Of a stretch of 64,000 bases of DNA, positions 19,906 through 29,935 are shown in pieces. The stretch comes from Pusillimonas noertemannii (GTDB lineage Bacteria > Pseudomonadota > Gammaproteobacteria > Burkholderiales > Burkholderiaceae_B). The notes under the pieces are model-generated. The model ran no database searches. It was not told the DNA's origin and was given only the letters and a program-made list of their open reading frames with translations. The stretch's first letter is position 1. The number at the start of each line of letters is the position of its first letter. The stretch covers positions 1,178,001-1,242,000 of the forward strand of contig NZ_QEKO01000001.1 of the NCBI RefSeq assembly GCF_003096595.1, given 5' to 3'. The translations under genes were made by a program, and so were the position numbers.

Positions 19906-20088
19906 ATGGCTGTTCAGCAAAACAAGAAAAGTCCGTCCAAGCGCGGCATGCATCGTTCGCACGATTTCCTGGGCACGCCGCCCACGGCCATCGAGCCCAC
20001 CACTGGTGAACTCCACCTGCGCCACCACATCAGCCCCAACGGCTTCTATCGTGGCCGCAAAGTGCTGAAAACCAAGAACGACGAATAA
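19906..20088 (+). CDS. rpmF: 50S ribosomal protein L32
   Basis: A 60-residue L32 beginning [20 protein letters not shown], with [15 protein letters not shown] near the C-terminus. It is of the form lacking zinc-binding cysteines. It lies in the conserved yceD-rpmF-plsX-fab order, which ties ribosome production to lipid synthesis. Confidence 0.97.
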   Translation: MAVQQNKKSPSKRGMHRSHDFLGTPPTAIEPTTGELHLRHHISPNGFYRGRKVLKTKNDE

Positions 20089-20130
20089 TCAAACGGTCTC
20101 TGTGCGATCTTTCGCCGGCTTGCACGCTTG

Positions 20131-21222
20131 ATGTCGTCAGCTCCGATACGAATCGCCATCGACTGCATGGGTGGGGACGTCGGCTTGCCGGTAACGGTGG
20201 CCGCCGCGTATCAGGTGGCTCAGCGCCATCCTGATACCTGTTTCCTGCTCACGGGCGACACGGCGGCCATTCAAGCCCAGCTAGATGGGCTGGGCTGCAC
20301 GCGCACCGACTGGTATGAACTATTGCCGGCGTCCGAGGTCGTCACCATGGACGATCCGGTCGAGGTGGCGCTGCGGCGAAAAAAAGACTCGTCCATGCGG
20401 GTGGCGGTGCAGGCCGTCAAGGACGGCCACGCGCATGCCTGCGTCTCGGCCGGCAATACCGGCGCCTGGATGGCGATTTCGCGCTACGTGCTCAAGACGC
20501 TCGACGGCATTGACCGCCCGGCCATCGCCACGTCCATTCCCAACCAGAAGGGCGGCGCCACCACCATGCTCGACCTGGGCGCCAACGTCGATTGCACCGC
20601 CGAGCACCTGCTGCAGTTCGCCATTATGGGCACGGCCCTGGTCACCGCCCTGTATGGCCGTCCACGGCCTACGGTCGGCCTGCTGAACATCGGCGAAGAA
20701 GTCATCAAGGGCAACGAAGTCGTCAAGCAGGCCGCCGAGCTGCTGCGCGGCAGCGGCCTGAACTTCTACGGCAACGTCGAGGGCGACGACATCTGCAAGG
20801 GCACTGTCGACGTCATCGTCTGCGACGGCTTTGTCGGCAATGTGGTGCTCAAGTCCATCGAAGGCCTGGCCCGCATGGTCAGCCAGATGATGCATGCCGA
20901 GTTCAAGCGCGATGTGCTTTCAATGGCCGCGGGCGCCGTGGCCCGGCCGGTTCTCAACAGGTTCCGCGACAAGGTCGACAATCGGCGCTACAACGGCGCC
21001 GCGCTGCTGGGCCTGCGTGGTATCGTCATCAAAAGCCACGGCTCGGCCGATGTCTATGCGTTTGGCAACGCCCTTGTCCGGGCGCGCGAGGCCGTGCACA
21101 ACGGACTGCTGGCGGGAACCACCGCCACGGTAGACCATCTTCGCCAGAGCCTTCAGGCCGCCGCCGCCAGCCAGGCGAAGATTTCCCACGAACTTTCAAG
21201 CCCTTACAAGCCGGGCGCTTGA
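20131..21222 (+). CDS. plsX: Phosphate acyltransferase PlsX
   Basis: A 363-residue peripheral membrane enzyme converting acyl-ACP and phosphate to acyl-phosphate, the acyl donor for PlsY in phospholipid synthesis. The start [18 protein letters not shown] and later [22 protein letters not shown] and [14 protein letters not shown] are diagnostic. The ATG at 20131 follows a TTG three bases earlier that is less likely to be used. fabH starts 11 bases after its stop. Confidence 0.96.
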   Translation: MSSAPIRIAIDCMGGDVGLPVTVAAAYQVAQRHPDTCFLLTGDTAAIQAQLDGLGCTRTDWYELLPASEVVTMDDPVEVALRRKKDSSMRVAVQAVKDGHAHACVSAGNTGAWMAISRYVLKTLDGIDRPAIATSIPNQKGGATTMLDLGANVDCTAEHLLQFAIMGTALVTALYGRPRPTVGLLNIGEEVIKGNEVVKQAAELLRGSGLNFYGNVEGDDICKGTVDVIVCDGFVGNVVLKSIEGLARMVSQMMHAEFKRDVLSMAAGAVARPVLNRFRDKVDNRRYNGAALLGLRGIVIKSHGSADVYAFGNALVRAREAVHNGLLAGTTATVDHLRQSLQAAAASQAKISHELSSPYKPGA

Positions 21223-21233
21223 CGGAAGCGAAT

Positions 21234-22208
21234 ATGTCTTATGCAAGGATAATCGGGTCGGGTTCTTGTCTGCCGCCCAGGGCCGTTTCCAATGACGAAC
21301 TGGCCGCCGACCTGGCCAAGCGCGATGTCGAAACCTCCGACGAGTGGATCGTCGAGCGCACCGGAATCCGCCAGCGCCATATTGCCGAGGCGGGAACCAC
21401 GTCGAGCAAGCTGGCCACCGAAGCCGCCCGCATCGCACTCGAAGATGCCGGCCTGGCGCCGCAAGAGGTCGATCTCATCATCGTTGCCACCTCTACGCCC
21501 GACTACATTTTCCCCAGCACTGCTTGCCTGGTGCAGGCCAATCTGGGCATCAAGGGCTGCCCGGCCTTCGACGTGCAGGCCGTTTGCAGCGGCTTCGTCT
21601 ACGCCCTGACCACGGCCAATGCGTTCATTCGGTCGGGCCAGGCCCGCAATGCCCTGGTCATCGGCGCCGAAGTGTTTTCCACCATACTCGACTGGAACGA
21701 CAGGCGCACCTGCGTGCTGTTCGGCGACGGCGCCGGCGCCGTGGTGCTGAAGGCATCCGAACAGCCGGGCATCATCGGTGCGCAGCTTAACGCCGACGGC
21801 AGCCATATGGGCATACTGTACGCTGCGGGCAATGTCGCCAGCGGCCAGGTGGTGGGCGACCCGTTCCTGCGCATGGACGGGCAGGCGGTGTTCAAGCTTG
21901 CCGTCAATTCGCTTTCCCAGTCGGCGCATCAGGTCTGCGAGCAGGCCGGCATTTCACTCGACGAGATCGACTGGATGGTGCCGCACCAGGCCAATGTGCG
22001 CATTCTCAATTTCCTGAGCCGCAAGCTGGGCATCGCGCCGGAAAAAGTTATTATTACCCTGGACAAGCACGCCAATACCTCGGCTGCCAGCGTGCCGCTG
22101 GCCCTCGATGCGGCGCGCCGCGACGGCCGGATCAAAGAGGGGGATCTGGTGCTCATGCAGGGCGTGGGCGGCGGTTTTACCTGGGGTTCCGTACTGGCCA
22201 GAATGTAA
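21234..22208 (+). CDS. fabH: 3-oxoacyl-ACP synthase III (KASIII)
   Basis: A 324-residue initiating condensing enzyme that joins acetyl-CoA to malonyl-ACP. The catalytic triad is visible: C118 in DVQAVCSGF, His in [10 protein letters not shown] and Asn in [24 protein letters not shown] at residues 35-49 and the C-terminal [12 protein letters not shown] are typical. It is placed in plsX-fabH-fabD-fabG order. Confidence 0.97.
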   Translation: MSYARIIGSGSCLPPRAVSNDELAADLAKRDVETSDEWIVERTGIRQRHIAEAGTTSSKLATEAARIALEDAGLAPQEVDLIIVATSTPDYIFPSTACLVQANLGIKGCPAFDVQAVCSGFVYALTTANAFIRSGQARNALVIGAEVFSTILDWNDRRTCVLFGDGAGAVVLKASEQPGIIGAQLNADGSHMGILYAAGNVASGQVVGDPFLRMDGQAVFKLAVNSLSQSAHQVCEQAGISLDEIDWMVPHQANVRILNFLSRKLGIAPEKVIITLDKHANTSAASVPLALDAARRDGRIKEGDLVLMQGVGGGFTWGSVLARM

Positions 22209-22232
22209 CAACACCAGCCGTAGATAAAAACC

Positions 22233-23165
22233 ATGAAAATTGCTTTTGTTTTCCCGGGGCAGGGGTCCCAGGCGGTCGGCATGCTCGATGCCTGGGCGCA
22301 AGACGCCACGGTGTCCGACACCCTGGCGCAAGCCAGCGAGGCCCTGGGCCAGGATCTTGCCTCGCTCATCAGCGCCGGTCCGGCCGAAGAGCTCAACCTT
22401 ACCACCAACACCCAGCCGGTCATGCTGGCCTCGGCCGTGGCCATGTACCGCGCCTGGCTGCAGGCGGGCGGCCAGGCTCCGTCATGGGTTGCGGGACACA
22501 GCCTGGGCGAATACTCGGCGCTGGCGGCCGCAGGCTCGATCGAGCTGCGCGACGCCGTCAAGCTGGTGCGAATCCGCGCCGACGCCATGCAGCAGGCCGT
22601 GCCCGTGGGGCAGGGCGGCATGGCCGCCGTGCTGGGCCTTGATGACGACACGGTGCGTTCAGTGTGCCAGCAGGCCGCCCAAGGCGAGGTTGTCGAGGCT
22701 GTCAATTTCAATGCGCCCGCCCAGGTCGTCATCGCCGGGCACAAGGGCGCCGTCGAGCGCGCCTGCGAGCTGGCCAAGGCGGCCGGCGCAAAGCGGGCCC
22801 TGGTACTGCCGGTTTCCGCGCCCTTCCATTCCAGCCTGCTCAAGCCGGCCGCCGACCAGCTGGCCCAGGCCCTGTCGGACATTCAGATTAGTGCGCCGCA
22901 GATTCCCGTGGTCAATAATGTCGACGTGGCCAATGTCAGCGATCCCGCGGCCATCAAAGACGCGCTGGTGCGCCAGGCCTGGCATCCGGTGCGTTGGGTC
23001 GAGACCATCCAGTTCATGAAGTCGCAGGGCGTCACCCACGTGGTCGAGTGCGGGCCCGGCAAGGTGCTTTCCGGCCTGGTCAAGCGCATCGACCGCGATC
23101 TGGTGGGCCTGTCCATCAGTGATCCTGCGTCGCTGCAGTCAACTTTGGAAACTTTGAAGGGGTAG
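22233..23165 (+). CDS. fabD: Malonyl-CoA:ACP transacylase
   Basis: A 310-residue enzyme loading malonyl groups onto ACP. It starts MKIAFVFPGQGSQAVGM; the nucleophile is S90 in the GHSLGEY elbow and the catalytic histidine is in VSAPFHSSLL. Length is normal. Only 4 bases separate it from fabG. Confidence 0.97.
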   Translation: MKIAFVFPGQGSQAVGMLDAWAQDATVSDTLAQASEALGQDLASLISAGPAEELNLTTNTQPVMLASAVAMYRAWLQAGGQAPSWVAGHSLGEYSALAAAGSIELRDAVKLVRIRADAMQQAVPVGQGGMAAVLGLDDDTVRSVCQQAAQGEVVEAVNFNAPAQVVIAGHKGAVERACELAKAAGAKRALVLPVSAPFHSSLLKPAADQLAQALSDIQISAPQIPVVNNVDVANVSDPAAIKDALVRQAWHPVRWVETIQFMKSQGVTHVVECGPGKVLSGLVKRIDRDLVGLSISDPASLQSTLETLKG

Positions 23166-23169
23166 GCTC

Positions 23170-23913
23170 GTGCAACAGCAAGAACTCAGCGGCAAGATCG
23201 CATTGGTCACAGGCGCGACGCGAGGCATAGGCAAGGCGATCGCGCTCGAATTGGCCGAGCGCGGCGCGAAGGTGGTCGGCACCGCCACCACGCAGGCGGG
23301 GGCTGACTCCATCGCCGAGATGCTGGCCGCCTCCGGCGGACGCGGCGTGGTGCTGAACGTGAATGACGCACCGGCCTGTGAGGCCCTGGTGGCCGAGCTC
23401 GCCAGCGATGACGGCGGGCCGCACATCCTTGTGAACAATGCCGGCATCACACGTGATACGCTGGCCATGCGCATGAAGGACGACGACTGGGCGGCAGTGC
23501 TCGACACCAACCTGACGGCGGTGTTCCGCCTGTCGCGTGCCGTGCTCAAGACCATGATGAAGGCTCGTTCCGGACGCATCATCAACATCACGTCCATCGT
23601 GGGTTCCAGCGGCAATCCGGGGCAGGCCAACTACGCGGCGGCCAAGGCCGGTGTGGCCGGCATGACCCGTGCGCTGGCGCGCGAACTGGGCAGCCGCAAT
23701 ATTACGGTCAACTGCGTGTCGCCCGGTTTCATCGAAACCGACATGACCCGCGCCCTGAGCGAGGCGCAGGCTGCGGCGCTGCTTACCCAGATTCCGCTGG
23801 GGCGCCTGGGTTCGGCTGCCGACGTGGCCAATGCGGTCGCCTTCCTGGCCGGGCCGCAGGCGGGTTACATTACCGGAACCACCCTGCACGTCAACGGCGG
23901 GATGTACATGTAA
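23170..23913 (+). CDS. fabG: 3-oxoacyl-ACP reductase
   Basis: A 247-residue NADPH-dependent short-chain dehydrogenase of the fatty acid elongation cycle. The Rossmann motif TGATRGIG, NNAG, the catalytic Ser in ITSIVGSSG and the YAAAK pair are intact, with the usual C-terminal VNGGMYM. The start is a GTG at 23170, 4 bases after fabD. The 171 bases to acpP hold a likely separate acpP promoter. Confidence 0.96.
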   Translation: MQQQELSGKIALVTGATRGIGKAIALELAERGAKVVGTATTQAGADSIAEMLAASGGRGVVLNVNDAPACEALVAELASDDGGPHILVNNAGITRDTLAMRMKDDDWAAVLDTNLTAVFRLSRAVLKTMMKARSGRIINITSIVGSSGNPGQANYAAAKAGVAGMTRALARELGSRNITVNCVSPGFIETDMTRALSEAQAAALLTQIPLGRLGSAADVANAVAFLAGPQAGYITGTTLHVNGGMYM

Positions 23914-24047
23914 ACAGGCGAACAGGGTAAAATCTGTTCATTTTAGAGGTGTTCCCAACAGGCGATTCGCCGGGCGGTGTAAAACAACCCGTCTTTGGAA
24001 ATGCCATTTTTTTGTCATGGCCAGCGCCCATACCCGAGACGTTTGGC

Positions 24048-24053
24048 TATAAT
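24048..24053 (+). promoter_or_regulatory. Candidate -10 element upstream of acpP
   Basis: A perfect TATAAT at 24048-24053, within GGCTATAATTC, lies 31 bases before the acpP ATG. No good -35 box is seen at the expected distance. An internal promoter fits the known need for far more ACP than for other Fab proteins. Confidence 0.5.
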
Positions 24054-24084
24054 TCGCGGGATTTTTTCCCAATTGGAGATCTGC

Positions 24085-24324
24085 ATGGAAAGCATCGAAC
24101 AGCGCGTCAAGAAGATCGTCGCTGAGCAACTTGGCGTCAACGAAGCCGAGATCAAAAACGAATCTTCCTTCCTTGACGACCTCGGTGCCGATTCGCTCGA
24201 TATGGTCGAGCTCGTGATGGCACTCGAAGACGAATTCGAAACCGAAATCCCCGACGAGGAAGCCGAGAAGATCACGACGGTTCAGCAAGCCATGGACTAC
24301 ATCAACTCGCACAGCAAGCAGTAA
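24085..24324 (+). CDS. acpP: Acyl carrier protein
   Basis: A 79-residue acidic ACP that carries growing acyl chains on a 4'-phosphopantetheine arm. The attachment serine is S37 in [15 protein letters not shown] ribosome-binding site precedes the ATG. It sits between fabG and fabF as in most Proteobacteria. Confidence 0.98.
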   Translation: MESIEQRVKKIVAEQLGVNEAEIKNESSFLDDLGADSLDMVELVMALEDEFETEIPDEEAEKITTVQQAMDYINSHSKQ

Positions 24325-24474
24325 TTTCAATCATTAGATGGGGTGCGGCGGCGTCACATGCCGCGCCAGAGGGGCGGTTCCTAGAAAACAGGCCTGCGGC
24401 GTCCGATCTCCGGGTCCGGCGTACCAGCGGGCATGTTTGCCTCGAACCGCTCTTTCAATTTAGGGGAGTCATCC

Positions 24475-25704
24475 GTGAAGCGACGTGTCGTCATTACCGG
24501 CCTTGGTATTGTTTCGCCCGTGGGCAACAGTATCGAAAGCGCTTGGGACAATATCGTCAATGGGCGTTCGGGCATCGGGCGCATTACGCGTTTCGATCCA
24601 TCGGCCTTCAACGCGCAGATAGCGGGTGAAGTCAAAGATTTCGACGTAACCCAATACATGGCCGCCAAAGAAGCCAAGCAGATGGATACCTTCATCCATT
24701 ACGGTGTTGCGGCGGGCGCGCAGGCCTGGAAGGACTCGGGCCTTGAAATCACCGAGGCCAACGCCGAACGCATCGGCGTCATCGTCGGCTCGGGCATCGG
24801 GGGCCTGCCACGCATCGAAGAAACCCAGGTCGACTACCTCGAGCGCGGGCCGCGGCGCATCTCGCCCTTCTTCGTGCCGGCTTCGCTCATCAACCTGGTC
24901 TCGGGCCAGCTTTCCATCATGCTGGGCCTGAAGGGGCCCAGCTATGCGGTCGTCTCTGCCTGCACGACCGGGCTGCATTCCATTGGCGATGCGGCACGGC
25001 TCATCAAGTACGGCGATGCCGACGTCATGGTGGCGGGCGGCGCCGAATCAACCGTTTCTCCGCTCGGAATAGGCGGCTTCGCAGCCATGCGGGCACTGTC
25101 CACGCGCAACGATGATCCCACCACGGCCTCGCGGCCCTGGGACGCCGACCGCGACGGTTTCGTGCTGGGCGAGGGCGCCGGCGTGCTGGTCCTCGAAGAA
25201 TACGAACACGCACGCAAGCGCGGCGCCAGAATCTACGGCGAGTTCGTGGGCTATGGCATGAGCTCCGATGCCCATCACATCACCTCGCCTGACCGCGAGG
25301 GTCCTTGCCGGGGCATGGTCAATGCCCTGCGCGACGGCCAGATCGATCTGCAGGACGTCAGCTACGTCAACGCGCACGGCACCTCCACGCCTCTGGGCGA
25401 CAAGAACGAAACCGAGGCGCTCAAGCTGGCCTTCGGCGATCATGCGCGCAAGCTGGTCGTCAACTCCACCAAGTCCATGACGGGCCATTTGCTGGGCGCC
25501 GCGGGCGGAATCGAGGCCGTGTTCACCACCCTGGCCGTGTACAACCAGATTTCCCCGCCCACCATCAATATCTTCAACCAGGATCCTGAGTGCGATCTTG
25601 ATTACTGCGCCAACCAGGCGCGCGATCTCAAGATCGACGTGGCTTTGTCCAACTCGTTCGGGTTTGGCGGAACCAACGGATCCATGGTCGTCAAGCGGGT
25701 CTAA
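24475..25704 (+). CDS. fabF: 3-oxoacyl-ACP synthase II (KASII)
   Basis: A 409-residue elongating condensing enzyme. The nucleophilic Cys is in VVSACTTGLHS, the two histidines in NAHGTSTPLGD and SMTGHLLGAAGG, and the C-terminus NSFGFGGTNGSMVVKRV is conserved. The start is the GTG at 24475, giving the expected VKRRVVITGLGIVSPVG and preceded by AGGGGAG; an ATG 42 bases upstream would add unmatched residues. Confidence 0.97.
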   Translation: MKRRVVITGLGIVSPVGNSIESAWDNIVNGRSGIGRITRFDPSAFNAQIAGEVKDFDVTQYMAAKEAKQMDTFIHYGVAAGAQAWKDSGLEITEANAERIGVIVGSGIGGLPRIEETQVDYLERGPRRISPFFVPASLINLVSGQLSIMLGLKGPSYAVVSACTTGLHSIGDAARLIKYGDADVMVAGGAESTVSPLGIGGFAAMRALSTRNDDPTTASRPWDADRDGFVLGEGAGVLVLEEYEHARKRGARIYGEFVGYGMSSDAHHITSPDREGPCRGMVNALRDGQIDLQDVSYVNAHGTSTPLGDKNETEALKLAFGDHARKLVVNSTKSMTGHLLGAAGGIEAVFTTLAVYNQISPPTINIFNQDPECDLDYCANQARDLKIDVALSNSFGFGGTNGSMVVKRV

Positions 25705-25787
25705 GTCTGGCTACCCCGACGCCGCAAGGTTTCGAATGGCCGGCCCGGCGGGCCGCATGGGCCCAGGCGGCCGCGTTCTTCCTGGGC

Positions 25788-26156
25788 GTGGCGGCGCTTG
25801 CCAGTCTTTGCATCGCCGTTTCGTGGTGGGCGGCCGTGTTGGCGCTATTGCTGGCGAGGCTTGCCGCAGGGCCCGGCCTGGGCCTGTACCCGCCGGTCCA
25901 AGGCCTATTGTCGGCTGACGGCTGGGACGGCGGCTGGGCCTTCGAACACGCGGGCGGGCGCCGTGTCCTGGCCTTGCGACATGTCTGGCACGGCCCCGCC
26001 TGGACCACCCTGGGCTTTCATGAACCCTCTGTCGGCGAAGCCCTGCAATTGACCGTCTGGCGCAGCGATGTATCATCGACTGGTTGGCGGCGCTTGCGTC
26101 AGCTCGCGGCGCGGGGCTGCAAAGAACCCCGCCTGCGCATCACGGAGGGTCAATGA
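25788..26156 (+). CDS. Small membrane protein, YgfX/CptA-like, upstream of rpoE
   Basis: A protein of at least 122 residues whose stop overlaps the rpoE start (ATGA), so it is very probably real and translationally coupled. It has hydrophobic N-terminal segments (about residues 1-30), then a soluble part with LLSADGWDGGWAF, VWHGPAWTTLGF and a C-terminal SSTGWRRLRQLAARGC. This layout (two N-terminal membrane segments, L-x-x-DG-x-W, then W-x-x-L-R-x-x-L) resembles the YgfX/CptA family, but I rate that only moderately. The start is unclear: the first standard start codon is the GTG at 25788, yet the hydrophobic stretch and a sensible N-terminus (TPTPQGFEWPARRAAWAQ) continue upstream to just after the fabF stop, where only CTG (25707) is available. 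Confidence 0.6.
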   Translation: MAALASLCIAVSWWAAVLALLLARLAAGPGLGLYPPVQGLLSADGWDGGWAFEHAGGRRVLALRHVWHGPAWTTLGFHEPSVGEALQLTVWRSDVSSTGWRRLRQLAARGCKEPRLRITEGQ

Positions 26157-26752
26157 GCGAACGCGACGTCGATGCCGAGCTGGTCGCCCGGGTACAACGG
26201 GGGGATAAAAGGGCCTTCGATATGCTGGTGCTCAAGTACCAGCGCAAGATCATGCGCCTGCTGTCGCGCATGATACGCGACCCGGGCGACGTCGAGGACG
26301 TCGCCCAAGAGGCCTTCATCAAGGCCTATCGCGCCTTGCCGCAGTTTCGCGGCGAAAGCGCCTTTTACACGTGGCTGTACCGCATCGCCATCAATACGGC
26401 GCGCAACTGGCAGGCGGCCAGCGCGCGGCGCCCCAGTGCTCCAAATGTAATAGAAACCGAAGACGGTGAAACTTTTAGTCAGATCGACAACCTAACCGAT
26501 ATCAGTACGCCAGAGTCGCTGGTGGCCAGCAGGCAGATCGTCGAGACGGTCAATGCCGCCATCAATGCGCTGCCCGAAGAGCTGCGCACCGCGATCGTCC
26601 TGCGCGAGATCGAGGGCATGAGCTACGAAGACATCGCGCAGACCATGGGTTGTCCCATAGGCACGGTCCGGTCGCGCATATTCCGCGCACGCGAGGCCAT
26701 CGCGACGCAGTTGCGTCCTGTTTTGGACACCGACCCAGAACGTCGGTGGTAA
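26153..26752 (+). CDS. rpoE: RNA polymerase sigma factor RpoE (sigma-E)
   Basis: A 199-residue ECF sigma factor directing the response to misfolded envelope proteins. Region 2 (VQRGDKRAFDMLVLKYQRKI, then DPGDVEDVAQEAFIKAYRAL) and region 4 (LPEELRTAIVLREIEGMSYE, then CPIGTVRSRIFRAREAI) are clear. The ATG at 26153 has GGAGGG upstream and gives MSERDVDAELV. It is followed by rseA, rseB and mucD, the standard regulatory cassette: membrane anti-sigma RseA, periplasmic RseB and the DegP-like protease. Confidence 0.96.
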   Translation: MSERDVDAELVARVQRGDKRAFDMLVLKYQRKIMRLLSRMIRDPGDVEDVAQEAFIKAYRALPQFRGESAFYTWLYRIAINTARNWQAASARRPSAPNVIETEDGETFSQIDNLTDISTPESLVASRQIVETVNAAINALPEELRTAIVLREIEGMSYEDIAQTMGCPIGTVRSRIFRAREAIATQLRPVLDTDPERRW

Positions 26753-26762
26753 GGAGTATTAA

Positions 26763-27248
26763 ATGCAAGGTGTCAAATCCGACGCCCAGGCCGATTCCTG
26801 GGAAAGCACCGTATCCGCATGGATGGACGGCGACGGGGAAATCCGTCCCGAAGACCTCGACTCGCCTTATGGCAGGCAGGTGTGGGACACCTATCACCTG
26901 ATCGGCGACGTCCTGCGCAGCGACGAACTCGCCGTCAAGCCGTCCGACCTGTTCTACGCCCGGCTGTCCAAGGCCATAGACGCCGAACCGGCCATCGTGG
27001 CGCCCCAGCGCCGGGCCTTCTCGGTTGCCCGCCTGGGCTTGTCGGGGGCGGCGGTGGCCGCGGCAATCGCCACGGTCATCTGGGTAGCCCTGCCCGAGCT
27101 TTCCGGGCAGGCCCCCGAAAACTCCCAGACGCCGGTGCTGGCCGTGGCCGATCAGGGCCAGGTCGATGACTACATCGAGGCCCACCGCCAGTTCGCCGGT
27201 GCGAATCCCATTCGCCAGGTGTCATTCGACATGGGAGCCTCGCGCTAA
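26763..27248 (+). CDS. rseA: Anti-sigma-E factor RseA
   Basis: A 161-residue single-pass inner membrane protein. The N-terminal cytoplasmic part (WESTVSAWMDGDGEI...GRQVWDTYHLIGDVLRSDEL) is the sigma-E-binding domain (MucA/RseA N-terminal family). A membrane segment lies at about residues 88-108 (LSGAAVAAAIATVIWVALPEL), followed by a short periplasmic tail. It starts 10 bases after rpoE and its stop overlaps the rseB start (TAATG). Confidence 0.92.
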   Translation: MQGVKSDAQADSWESTVSAWMDGDGEIRPEDLDSPYGRQVWDTYHLIGDVLRSDELAVKPSDLFYARLSKAIDAEPAIVAPQRRAFSVARLGLSGAAVAAAIATVIWVALPELSGQAPENSQTPVLAVADQGQVDDYIEAHRQFAGANPIRQVSFDMGASR

Positions 27249-28303
27249 TGGCGAAGCAGGTGCTGGCATTCCGGGCGCACAGGCATGCGGTGCGCGAGGG
27301 CACGCTGTCGCGGCTGGGAGTGGTGTTCATGCTGCTGGCGTGCACCATGGCCGCCGCCGCACAGGGCGCCCAGGCCGACGATCCGCTGGCGGGCGAAGTT
27401 ACCCGTTTCCTGCAGCAAACGCAGCAGGCGGCCCGAAACTCCGATTACTCAGGCGTGTTTACCTATCAGCAGGGCGCCAGCATGCAATCTTCGCGCATCG
27501 TGCACGTGGTCGACGGCACCGGCGAGCGCGAGCGGCTGGTCATCCTTGACGGCGAACCGCGCGAATTCATCCGCCATAACGACACCGTACAGTGCCTGGT
27601 GCCGGCAAAAGAGCTGGTGCTCATTGAAAAACACCGCATGGACCGCTTCCCAGGCGTCTTGCTGGGCGAGGGCCATCATCTCGACGACCATTACACGCTG
27701 CGCCTGGGCAAGCACCCGCAGCGCGTGGCCGGCCACGAATGCGTACCCGCCGAAATTCTGCCTCAGGACAACCTGCGCTACGGCTATCGTTTTTGCGTCG
27801 ACCCGGAAAGCAAGCTGCTGATCAAGGCGCAGACCATCGATGACCGGGGCGAAGTCGTGAATCAAATCGCCTTTACGTCGCTGCAGCAAGGGTCCGAGGT
27901 GCAGGCGCGCGAGCTTCAATCGTCCTGGGACATGCGCGGCTGGCGTACCGTCGAGCTTCCCACCAAGGCCGTCGACGTGGCCGGGCTGGGCTGGCGTGTG
28001 GCCTTGCCGCCGGGTTTTGTCCACAGTACACAGATTTCCCGCCCCATGAAGTCGGGCAAGCCGGTCATGCAGATGGTGCTAACCGACGGGCTTGCCGCCA
28101 TATCGGTCTTCATCGAGCAATTCCATCCTGCACAAGAGTCGCGGCTGATGCCCAAGGGGGCGGCCCGCAATGGTGCCATGAGCATCTACGGCACCCGCAT
28201 CGGCGACCATTGGCTTACCGCCATTGGCGAGGTTCCCGCCGACACTCTGCGTCAGCTTGTAGAGCACATCGAGTATGTGCCGCCCGGCGGCGCGCCGCAG
28301 TAA
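27248..28303 (+). CDS. rseB: Periplasmic sigma-E regulator RseB/MucB
   Basis: A 351-residue periplasmic protein that shields RseA from cleavage and senses mislocalised lipoproteins or LPS. A signal peptide is visible (VVFMLLACTMAAAAQGAQA), then the MucB/RseB domains: FTYQQGASMQSSRIVHVVDG, ERLVILDGEPREFIRHND, HPQRVAGHECVPAEILPQDNL and a C-terminal SmpA-like part. It overlaps rseA by one base pair pattern (TAATG) and precedes mucD. Confidence 0.93.
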   Translation: MAKQVLAFRAHRHAVREGTLSRLGVVFMLLACTMAAAAQGAQADDPLAGEVTRFLQQTQQAARNSDYSGVFTYQQGASMQSSRIVHVVDGTGERERLVILDGEPREFIRHNDTVQCLVPAKELVLIEKHRMDRFPGVLLGEGHHLDDHYTLRLGKHPQRVAGHECVPAEILPQDNLRYGYRFCVDPESKLLIKAQTIDDRGEVVNQIAFTSLQQGSEVQARELQSSWDMRGWRTVELPTKAVDVAGLGWRVALPPGFVHSTQISRPMKSGKPVMQMVLTDGLAAISVFIEQFHPAQESRLMPKGAARNGAMSIYGTRIGDHWLTAIGEVPADTLRQLVEHIEYVPPGGAPQ

Positions 28304-28332
28304 TCAAAGCTATCAGTACTAGGAGTCAACAG

Positions 28333-29820
28333 ATGCGTTCAGCATGCATGTCCGTGTATAAATTCAGGCAGTTCTTGTTTCTGGTCACCCTTGGCATCGT
28401 AATGGCCTGCGCTTCCATGGCCTCTATGGCCCAGGCGTCGGTGCCGGTTCTGAGCGTGCCCGATTTCACCGAGGTGGTCGCCAAGACCGAGGGCTCGGTG
28501 GTCAATATCCGCACCACCGAGACCGTTCCCGTGCGCCCCTCGCCCTTTGGGCCCGGCGGCGGAAGCGATCCCTATGAAATGTTCCGCTGGTTCTTCGGGC
28601 CCGATTTCGCGCCCCCGGGCATGCAGCCTTCGCCGCGGCGCAATGCGCCGGCTCCTTCCCAGGAAGAGCAAGAGCGCACCGTGCCGCGCGGGGTGGGGTC
28701 GGGCTTCATCATCTCTGAAGACGGCTACATTCTTACCAACAACCACGTGGTCGAAGGCGCCAACGGCATTTTCGTGACCATGACCGACGGCAAAGAGTAC
28801 ACGGCCGAAATCATCGGCACCGATCCGCGTACCGACATTGCCCTCATCAAGATCGATGCCAAGGGCCTGTCGCCGTTGCCCATCGGCGATTCCAAGCAGC
28901 TCAAGAAGGGCCAGTGGGTGCTGGCCATCGGCTCGCCATTCGGCCTTGATTCGACCGTAACCTCGGGCATCGTCAGCGCCATCAACCGTGAAACGGGCGA
29001 CTATCTGCCCTTCATCCAGACCGACGTGGCGGTCAACCCGGGCAACTCGGGTGGTCCGCTCATCAACCTGGCCGGAGAAGTGGTGGGCATCAATTCGCAG
29101 ATCATCTCCCAAAGCGGCGGCTTCATGGGCATTTCGCTGGCCATTCCCATTGACGAGGTCATGCGCGTGGTCGAGCAGCTCAAAGATCACGGCAAGGTTA
29201 CCCGCGGCCGCATAGGCGTGCAGATCGGGCAGGTTTCCTCCGATGTGGCCAAGGCGATCGGCCTGGGCGATGCGCGCGGCGCCATGGTCAGCAGCGTCGA
29301 ACCCGGCGGGCCCGCGGCCGATGCCGGTGTGCGTTCCGGCGACGTCATCACCAAGTTCGACGACAAGGAAATCAAGCACTGGACCGACCTGCCCCGCATC
29401 GTCGGCGCCACCAAGCCCGGCAACCGCAGCGAAATCGAAGTCTGGCGCAAGGGCAAGTCGCACTCCCTCAAGGTCAAGGTTGGCGAAATGCCGTCCTCGA
29501 CCGATACCGTGGCCGCCACGGCGCCTGAATCGAAAGGCACCGCTGCAGACTCCCTGGGCCTGACGGTGGCCGACGTGCCCGCGACGCTGCGCGAGCGGGC
29601 CGGCATCAAGGGCGGTGTCCAGGTGTCGCAGGTTCAAGGGCCTTCCGCGGTCGCCGGCATCGCACCGGGCGACATCATTCTTACCATCAACAACGAAGAC
29701 ATCGAAAATGCCGCTCAATTCGCCAAGGTCGTAAAGGGCCTTGACAAAAAGCGCGCTGCCGCGGTGCTTATCTGGCGCGATGGGCAGACGCAGTGGGTTC
29801 CCGTTACGCCCGCAAAATAA
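28333..29820 (+). CDS. mucD: DegP/MucD-family periplasmic serine protease
   Basis: A 495-residue HtrA protease/chaperone for misfolded envelope proteins. After a signal peptide (cleavage near SMAQA, about residue 35) comes a trypsin-like domain with the triad H138 (TNNHVV), D168 (RTDIAL) and S239 (NPGNSGG), then two PDZ domains (about 260-370 and 410-490). The ATG at 28333 has AGGAG upstream. Being last in rpoE-rseA-rseB-mucD it is a classic sigma-E target. The loop LA stretch ([20 protein letters not shown]) is Gly/Phe-rich as in DegP. Confidence 0.95.
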   Translation: MRSACMSVYKFRQFLFLVTLGIVMACASMASMAQASVPVLSVPDFTEVVAKTEGSVVNIRTTETVPVRPSPFGPGGGSDPYEMFRWFFGPDFAPPGMQPSPRRNAPAPSQEEQERTVPRGVGSGFIISEDGYILTNNHVVEGANGIFVTMTDGKEYTAEIIGTDPRTDIALIKIDAKGLSPLPIGDSKQLKKGQWVLAIGSPFGLDSTVTSGIVSAINRETGDYLPFIQTDVAVNPGNSGGPLINLAGEVVGINSQIISQSGGFMGISLAIPIDEVMRVVEQLKDHGKVTRGRIGVQIGQVSSDVAKAIGLGDARGAMVSSVEPGGPAADAGVRSGDVITKFDDKEIKHWTDLPRIVGATKPGNRSEIEVWRKGKSHSLKVKVGEMPSSTDTVAATAPESKGTAADSLGLTVADVPATLRERAGIKGGVQVSQVQGPSAVAGIAPGDIILTINNEDIENAAQFAKVVKGLDKKRAAAVLIWRDGQTQWVPVTPAK

Positions 29821-29935
29821 ACGGCTAAAATGTAGCGACAGCAAGAGGGGCGCCCGATGCGCTCCTCTTTTTTACGTGTTGCCGCGCTTTCGGCCTTTTC
29901 ACAATTGCCCTTTCCGGGCTCGCTTTCGCAGGTTT

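Noticed and set aside
23920-23944. A GAACAG / CTGTTC hairpin followed by ATTTTA between fabG and acpP.
   Set aside because: The stem is only 6 bp with an 8-base loop and the T run is interrupted; too weak to call a terminator.
25598-25918. A 106-codon open frame running out of fabF, considered as the gene upstream of rpoE.
   Set aside because: It overlaps fabF out of frame and does not reach rpoE; the alternative frame ending at 26156 overlaps the rpoE start by ATGA and shows membrane segments.
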